Shown one piece after another: positions 59,831 to 64,000 of a DNA stretch of 64,000 nucleotides. The DNA lies in assembly GCA_017591395.1 (NCBI GenBank), contig WEDG01000861.1:1-64000 (forward strand), written 5' to 3'. Under the pieces are notes generated by a model. The model was not told the origin of the DNA. It made no database searches and saw only the letters and a program-made list of their open reading frames with translations. Every line of letters starts with the position of its first letter. Positions within the stretch are counted from its first letter, which is position 1. Both the position numbers and the translations under genes were made by a program. The stretch comes from Schistocephalus solidus (lineage: Eukaryota > Platyhelminthes > Cestoda > Diphyllobothriidea > Diphyllobothriidae).

Positions 59831-60270
59831 TTTTTCTAATCACAACGTCCCCTCCATATTCGCACTATTCAAATGTAGGAAAAGACTACAGTAAATAACT
59901 TGTGTTTCAACTGGCATCCTGTTCCAATATAAATGTACAGGCTGGACGAGAATTCATGGAATCCACGCAAATGTTATCCGAATAGCTGTTTAAACCCTTT
60001 GATGGGAAATTTCACAGCATTGTAAGATAAGTTCTGCATTTGTAAATATCAGAAGAGTTTTGCCAGATCCAGAAAGGAAGTAGCTTGCATCGCTGTCCCA
60101 AAGTAAGTGTCTCTTTTATCTGCTTTCCCTGAAAACGCCAATTACCTTCGATTCAGATATCCATGGTTAGAAGGAAAGTACAAATTTTTAGAAATCTTCT
60201 GCAACGTACGATTTTATCCCCGTTATTTTGCGTAAGTTCATTTAAAATTAAAACCCAAGAGCATCTATAA

Positions 60271-60660
60271 ATGGAAGCTATTATTTGTGTTTTTTTCCGT
60301 GTTTATTTGGAGAAACCGGGCTTCTGTAGAGAGTCGCAAGAAGTAGCATTACTGTTGTCCCAACTTCCGATAACTGTTATTGATAATCGCAGGGAAAACC
60401 ACGAAAATGCAATGATTTCCACCCTCAAAATTTTACGAGGGATTGCTGGAGACCGTTTTCAGAGGAAAGCCTCCACATCTATTTACAGACGACAAAGTGG
60501 GAGCAGGTGAGCTAAGACAGTATGTAAGTTTGAGCCAAATGATATAATACATTGTGATCACTTTTTCATGCAACAAAATCTTCAGTTGCGGCATTTATTT
60601 TTAAGTAATTAATTTATATTCATATTTCCAGGTGCTGTACCTAGAAACTTTTTCAAATAA
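60271..60660 (+). other. Exon-like frame A with possible intron, unidentified
   Basis: An open frame starts MEAIICVFFRVYLEKPGFC and reads RESQEVALLLSQLPITVIDN before diverging. In the frame shared with the 33.3-kb copy it ends FRGKPPHLFTDDKVGA, directly before a GTGAGC donor at 60507. A TTTCCAG acceptor ends at 60631. Joining them would add a short tail ending in TAA at 60658-60660, with an intron of 125 bp. The donor is lost in the 33.3-kb copy. The part conserved in three copies suggests a former host exon. The product is not recognised, and the arms differ by frameshifts, so it may be a pseudogene. Confidence 0.35.
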
Positions 60661-61197
60661 CCAAAATGGTGACGTTTACAGTATAAAACATATTCACAAT
60701 TGTTTATTTAATGGAAGTTAGTAAAAGATATTTCAAGTATGAAGTAGTACTGTATAATTGCTTCTGCTAACCAATTCTTCTCATAATTAAATTTATTTAA
60801 AATGTCAATGTTGCAGAAGAGTAAAATAAGTAAGGACTTTTATTAATTGTTTTAATTTTTATTATCGCTAAACAATGAATATTCATAGTAATACTGATTT
60901 TTAATGTGGAATAAAATACCGATCATTTTATATAGGTGGGTTGTTGAGTGTAAGATAGAACGAAATATGGATAGATATGAGGGTCTCAAGCTATTGAAAT
61001 ATGCCGGATCATCAGAAAGACATGCTTCTCTTCATAAGTTTGCAACAAGAAAATACGAAACCGTTTTCTTGAATTTGGCCATTTTGATTATTCCTTCGGA
61101 AAAACACTTCATTATAAAACACCCACGCACATCACGAATAAATATTATGATGTTGAAAATTAGCATCTCTTGATCAATTATAGTAAAATAGTAAATG

Positions 61198-62501
61198 ACG
61201 GTATACATCGATACTACCAGGTGACGCTGCCCAATCTGTAAACAGCCTTGGCTTCTAGTGTTTTGAGGAGGCGGCTAAGGCGTCATCGTCGTCGTCATCA
61301 TAAAATTACGCCTCAATGCCGTCTTGCGCAGCATACCATTTACGAGGTGGAGGACGACGACAACACGCTGTCCTTTCTAAGTATCCTTGGTGGTAACGAA
61401 GTGTTTTAGAAGGCAGCACATGAGACACAAACGTCCAGGCAGCCACAAGTGGGTACGCATTATTAGTTCCACTACACACACGCAGACTACGAGGTTATCA
61501 GCATCCTATAACTTCGACGTGTGTTCAGAGTAAATCGTTACCCGTGCTAAATTTTCAACGGTTGCGTAAGTAAACGAGATAAGGTTTACAAGGATCAGAC
61601 CTAAAATTTATCGAGTGGCCGCCCGTGCTCAGATCATATTCGAAGCCATTACACCATCCTCCAAGAAATCAGAGACCAGCAGCAGAGGTTAGGTGCCCAC
61701 TAGCGTTCGATTAATAAAAGCACGCTCCGTTTAAAACGTTTGCTACCGTGGCATTATTTTTGCTTTATTTTTCACTGCCGTAGTACGTGCAAGCACAGCT
61801 GCTAGGGAACATGCACTGACTTAGAGTATGTAAGATAAATCCCATTTATAAAAGAGGTCAGAAATCTGTAAATCACAGGAAGAAGTCCTATTCTGAATGC
61901 ATTTCTAATTGGCTACCAGCAACAAAATCAAACGTTATAAATTGACTAGGTTTGTATAATGCACGTCTTTTCTTGTTTGCTGATATTTTTCACTTTTATT
62001 TGTAGCAAGTGGCTATTACAAATTCCAATAACTAAACGGTTACTTTGAATTTTTTTAAATCTAGCATTCTTTTCAAATATTTTTGCAATTTCAGGTTTAT
62101 TAAGATTGCAAAATAAATTTTTATTAATGCGTGCATAAATTGCCAGGTTGTATGCTGTTATTATTTTATGCAACTAGGGACAAGGATGACTGCTTCATTA
62201 ACAATATATAACAAGAATACAACGCATACGCAGTAAGCTTCCGTGAAGCGCTCACGTAAAATCTTGTCGTAAAATATTCTGGAGTTGGGGAACTTTTCAA
62301 TCGAGGAAATTCAATTTTTTACTGCAAATGTTGAAGAACATGTAATTCTCTTCCAAACAAGCTTAAGAAAGAATACTGTTTTGCATATTTTTAGCTGAGT
62401 ATATCGTAACTGATAAAGTGACTTAAACAATACTTAAAAACGATATACCATGTAAGGTTATTGACTTCAGTGTGTTTTCTGTAGGTTGCCAATTTCAAGA
62501 G
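61198..62501 (-). repeat. 1.3-kb tandem unit 1 in right arm
   Basis: It begins gtatacatcgatactaccag and ends before the same phrase recurs at 62505 (gtatacatcgatattacaag). The left arm has one equivalent unit (about 44600-45895, reversed). It contains exon-like frame B. Confidence 0.8.
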
Positions 62502-63805
62502 ACAGTATACATCGATATTACAAGCTGGCGCTGACAAATCTATAAACATCGTTGACCTCTAGTGGTTTGAGGAGGCGGCTAAGGCGTAATCGTTGTCGTC
62601 ATAATGAAATTACGTCTCAATGCCGTCTTGCGCATGATACCGCTTACGAGGTGGAGGACGACGACAACACGCTGGCCTTCCTAAGTATCCTTGATGGTCG
62701 CGAAGTGTTTAAGAAGGCAGCACATGAGAATGAACGTCCAAACAGCCACAAGTGGGTACGCATTATAAGTTCCACTCTACACACGCAGACTACGAGGTTA
62801 TCAGCATCCTATAACTTCGACGCGTGTTCAGAGTGAATCGTTACCCATGCTACTTTTTCAACGATTGCATAAGTAAACGAGAGAACATTTACAAGGATCA
62901 GACCTAAAATTCCTCGAGTAGCCGCCCATGCCAAGATCATCTTCGAAGCCATCACACCGTCCTCCTAGAAATCACAGACCAGCAGCAGAGGTTAGGAGCC
63001 CACTAGCGTTCGACTAATAAAAGCATGCTCCGTTAAAAACGTTTGCCTCCGTGGCATTACTTGTGCTTCAGTTTTCATTGCTATAGTACGTGCAAGCGCA
63101 GCCGCTAGGGAACACGCAGTGACTGAGCGCATGTAAGATTAATCCCATTTTTAAAAGAGGTCAGAAATATGTAAATCACAGCAAGAAGTCGTCTTCTGAA
63201 TGCATTTCTAATTGGCTTTAAGCAACAAAAGCAAACGGTAATAAACTGACTAGGTACATATAATGCACGTCTTTTCTTGTTTGCTGATGTTTTTCACTTT
63301 TATTTGTAGCGAATGGCTATGACAAATTCCAAAAAGTAAACAGTAACTTTAAATTTTTAAAATTTAGCATTCTTTTAAAATATTTTTGCAATTTCAAGTT
63401 TATTAAGCTGGCAAAATCAAATTTTATTAATGCGTGCATAAATTCCCTTATTGTATGCTTTCATTATTGTATGCTTCTAGGGACAAGGATGACTGCATCA
63501 TTAACCTTATATTACAAGTATACAACGCATACACAGTAAGCTTCCGTGAAGCGCTCACATAAAATCTTGTCGTAAAATACTTCTGGAGTTGGGGAACTTT
63601 TCAATACCAGTAAATGCAATTTTTTACTGCAAATGTTAAAGAACATGTAATTATCTTCCAAACAAGCGTGAGAAAGAATACAGTTTTGCGTTTTTTAGCT
63701 GAGCTTATCGTAACTGATAAAGTGACTTAAACAATACTTAAAAACGATATACCATGTATGGTAATTGACTTCAGTTTGTTTTCTGTAGGTTGCCAATTTA
63801 AAGAG
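62502..63805 (-). repeat. 1.3-kb tandem unit 2 in right arm
   Basis: The second direct copy, with scattered substitutions and small gaps against unit 1. It ends at gttgccaatttaaagagtcac near 63805, after which pairing with the left arm continues at 44480-44590. Confidence 0.8.
62563..62836 (+). other. Exon-like frame B, longest copy
   Basis: After an AG at 62561-62562 the frame is open to a stop at 62834-62836: a basic N-terminal stretch (LRRRLRRNRCRHNE), YEVEDDDNTLAFLSILDGR, and SHKWVRIISSTLHTQTTR. In the other two copies the frame stops after GGNEVF or shifts. The shared core is EVEDDDNTL.FL.IL. No family is recognised, and it may be an exon relic amplified with the repeat. Confidence 0.3.
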
Positions 63806-64000
63806 TCACTTAAAGTAAGCATTTTTATGTATCTGAATGGTTTGGAATATTTTCGACGATATTTATTAGCAAAACTCTACTAACGTAGTTTGGCCTAATT
63901 AAAAAAACTACGACAGAGTGCTGGTTATAATATAAGTGGTTGATATTATCTTAATAAGAAAGTAAAACTTGGAATACCGTTGAGTTAAACTGTAAAATAT

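Larger units (their letters stand above)
58070..64000 (-). repeat. Right arm of large inverted duplication, continues past window
   Basis: Reverse-complement partner of 44407-50480. Similarity is still strong at the final base, where the terminal sequence pairs with about 44407, so the arm goes on beyond the window. At about 58890-58985, where the left arm has receptor 2 and its flanks, there are only about 100 bases of non-matching sequence. It carries the PLE tail fragment, exon-like frames A and B, and a 1.3-kb tandem duplication. Confidence 0.85.

Overview
The window looks like repeat-rich, AT-rich nuclear DNA of a flatworm, most likely a tapeworm of the Diphyllobothriidea group (Schistocephalus/Spirometra/Dibothriocephalus type). 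That placement is inference. It rests on three things: an RTE-like LINE whose reverse-transcriptase protein ends in C2H2 zinc fingers, several Penelope-like elements (PLEs) with GIY-YIG endonuclease tails, and intronless rhodopsin-like receptor genes of flatworm character. No bacterial features, rRNA genes or CRISPR arrays were seen. Only two complete protein genes can be supported. Most of the rest is decayed mobile DNA, duplicated segments and sequence I cannot assign.

Layout. 1-5045: RTE/zinc-finger LINE copies in a head-to-tail cluster, one retaining an endonuclease relic, the linker before the reverse transcriptase, finger relics and a long 3' UTR. 5300-5466: short unidentified cysteine-containing reading frame. 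5876-6910 (-): intact seven-helix receptor gene 1. 8355-9482: CR1-like LINE tail carrying a (TTC)26 expansion. 11135-12050 and 19570-20920: two more RTE/zinc-finger LINE 3' ends, on opposite strands. 13990-14790: receptor pseudogene. 18060-18581: PLE tail. 20930-22165: degenerate tandem array with a period of about 250 bp. 23980-24115: tRNA-like, SINE-like stretch. 25399-26075 (-) and 29700-31440 (+): PLE relics whose 3' ends abut (TA)n runs. 31461-32680: foldback element with AT-repeat ends. 33260-34905: duplicated segment followed by another receptor pseudogene. 38500-39000: PLE relic. 39640-43480 (-): long but broken CR1-like LINE.

The right third is a large inverted duplication. The left arm is about 44407-50480. 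The right arm is about 58070 to the window end and continues beyond it. The 7.5-kb spacer holds two PLE relics on opposite strands. Intact receptor gene 2 (48507-49550, +) sits in the left arm and is absent from the equivalent place in the right arm. The right arm has a 1.3-kb tandem duplication that the left arm lacks. A 101-nt, nearly identical antisense piece of receptor gene 2 lies in the spacer at 50952-51052.

The receptors form a local family: two intact genes, two decayed copies and one antisense fragment. They probably spread by segmental duplication in a region reshaped by retroelements. The items most worth a second look are the inverted duplication with its one-armed receptor, the antisense fragment, the foldback element, the hammerhead-ribozyme-like motifs at PLE-type tails, and several conserved exon-like frames without an identified product.
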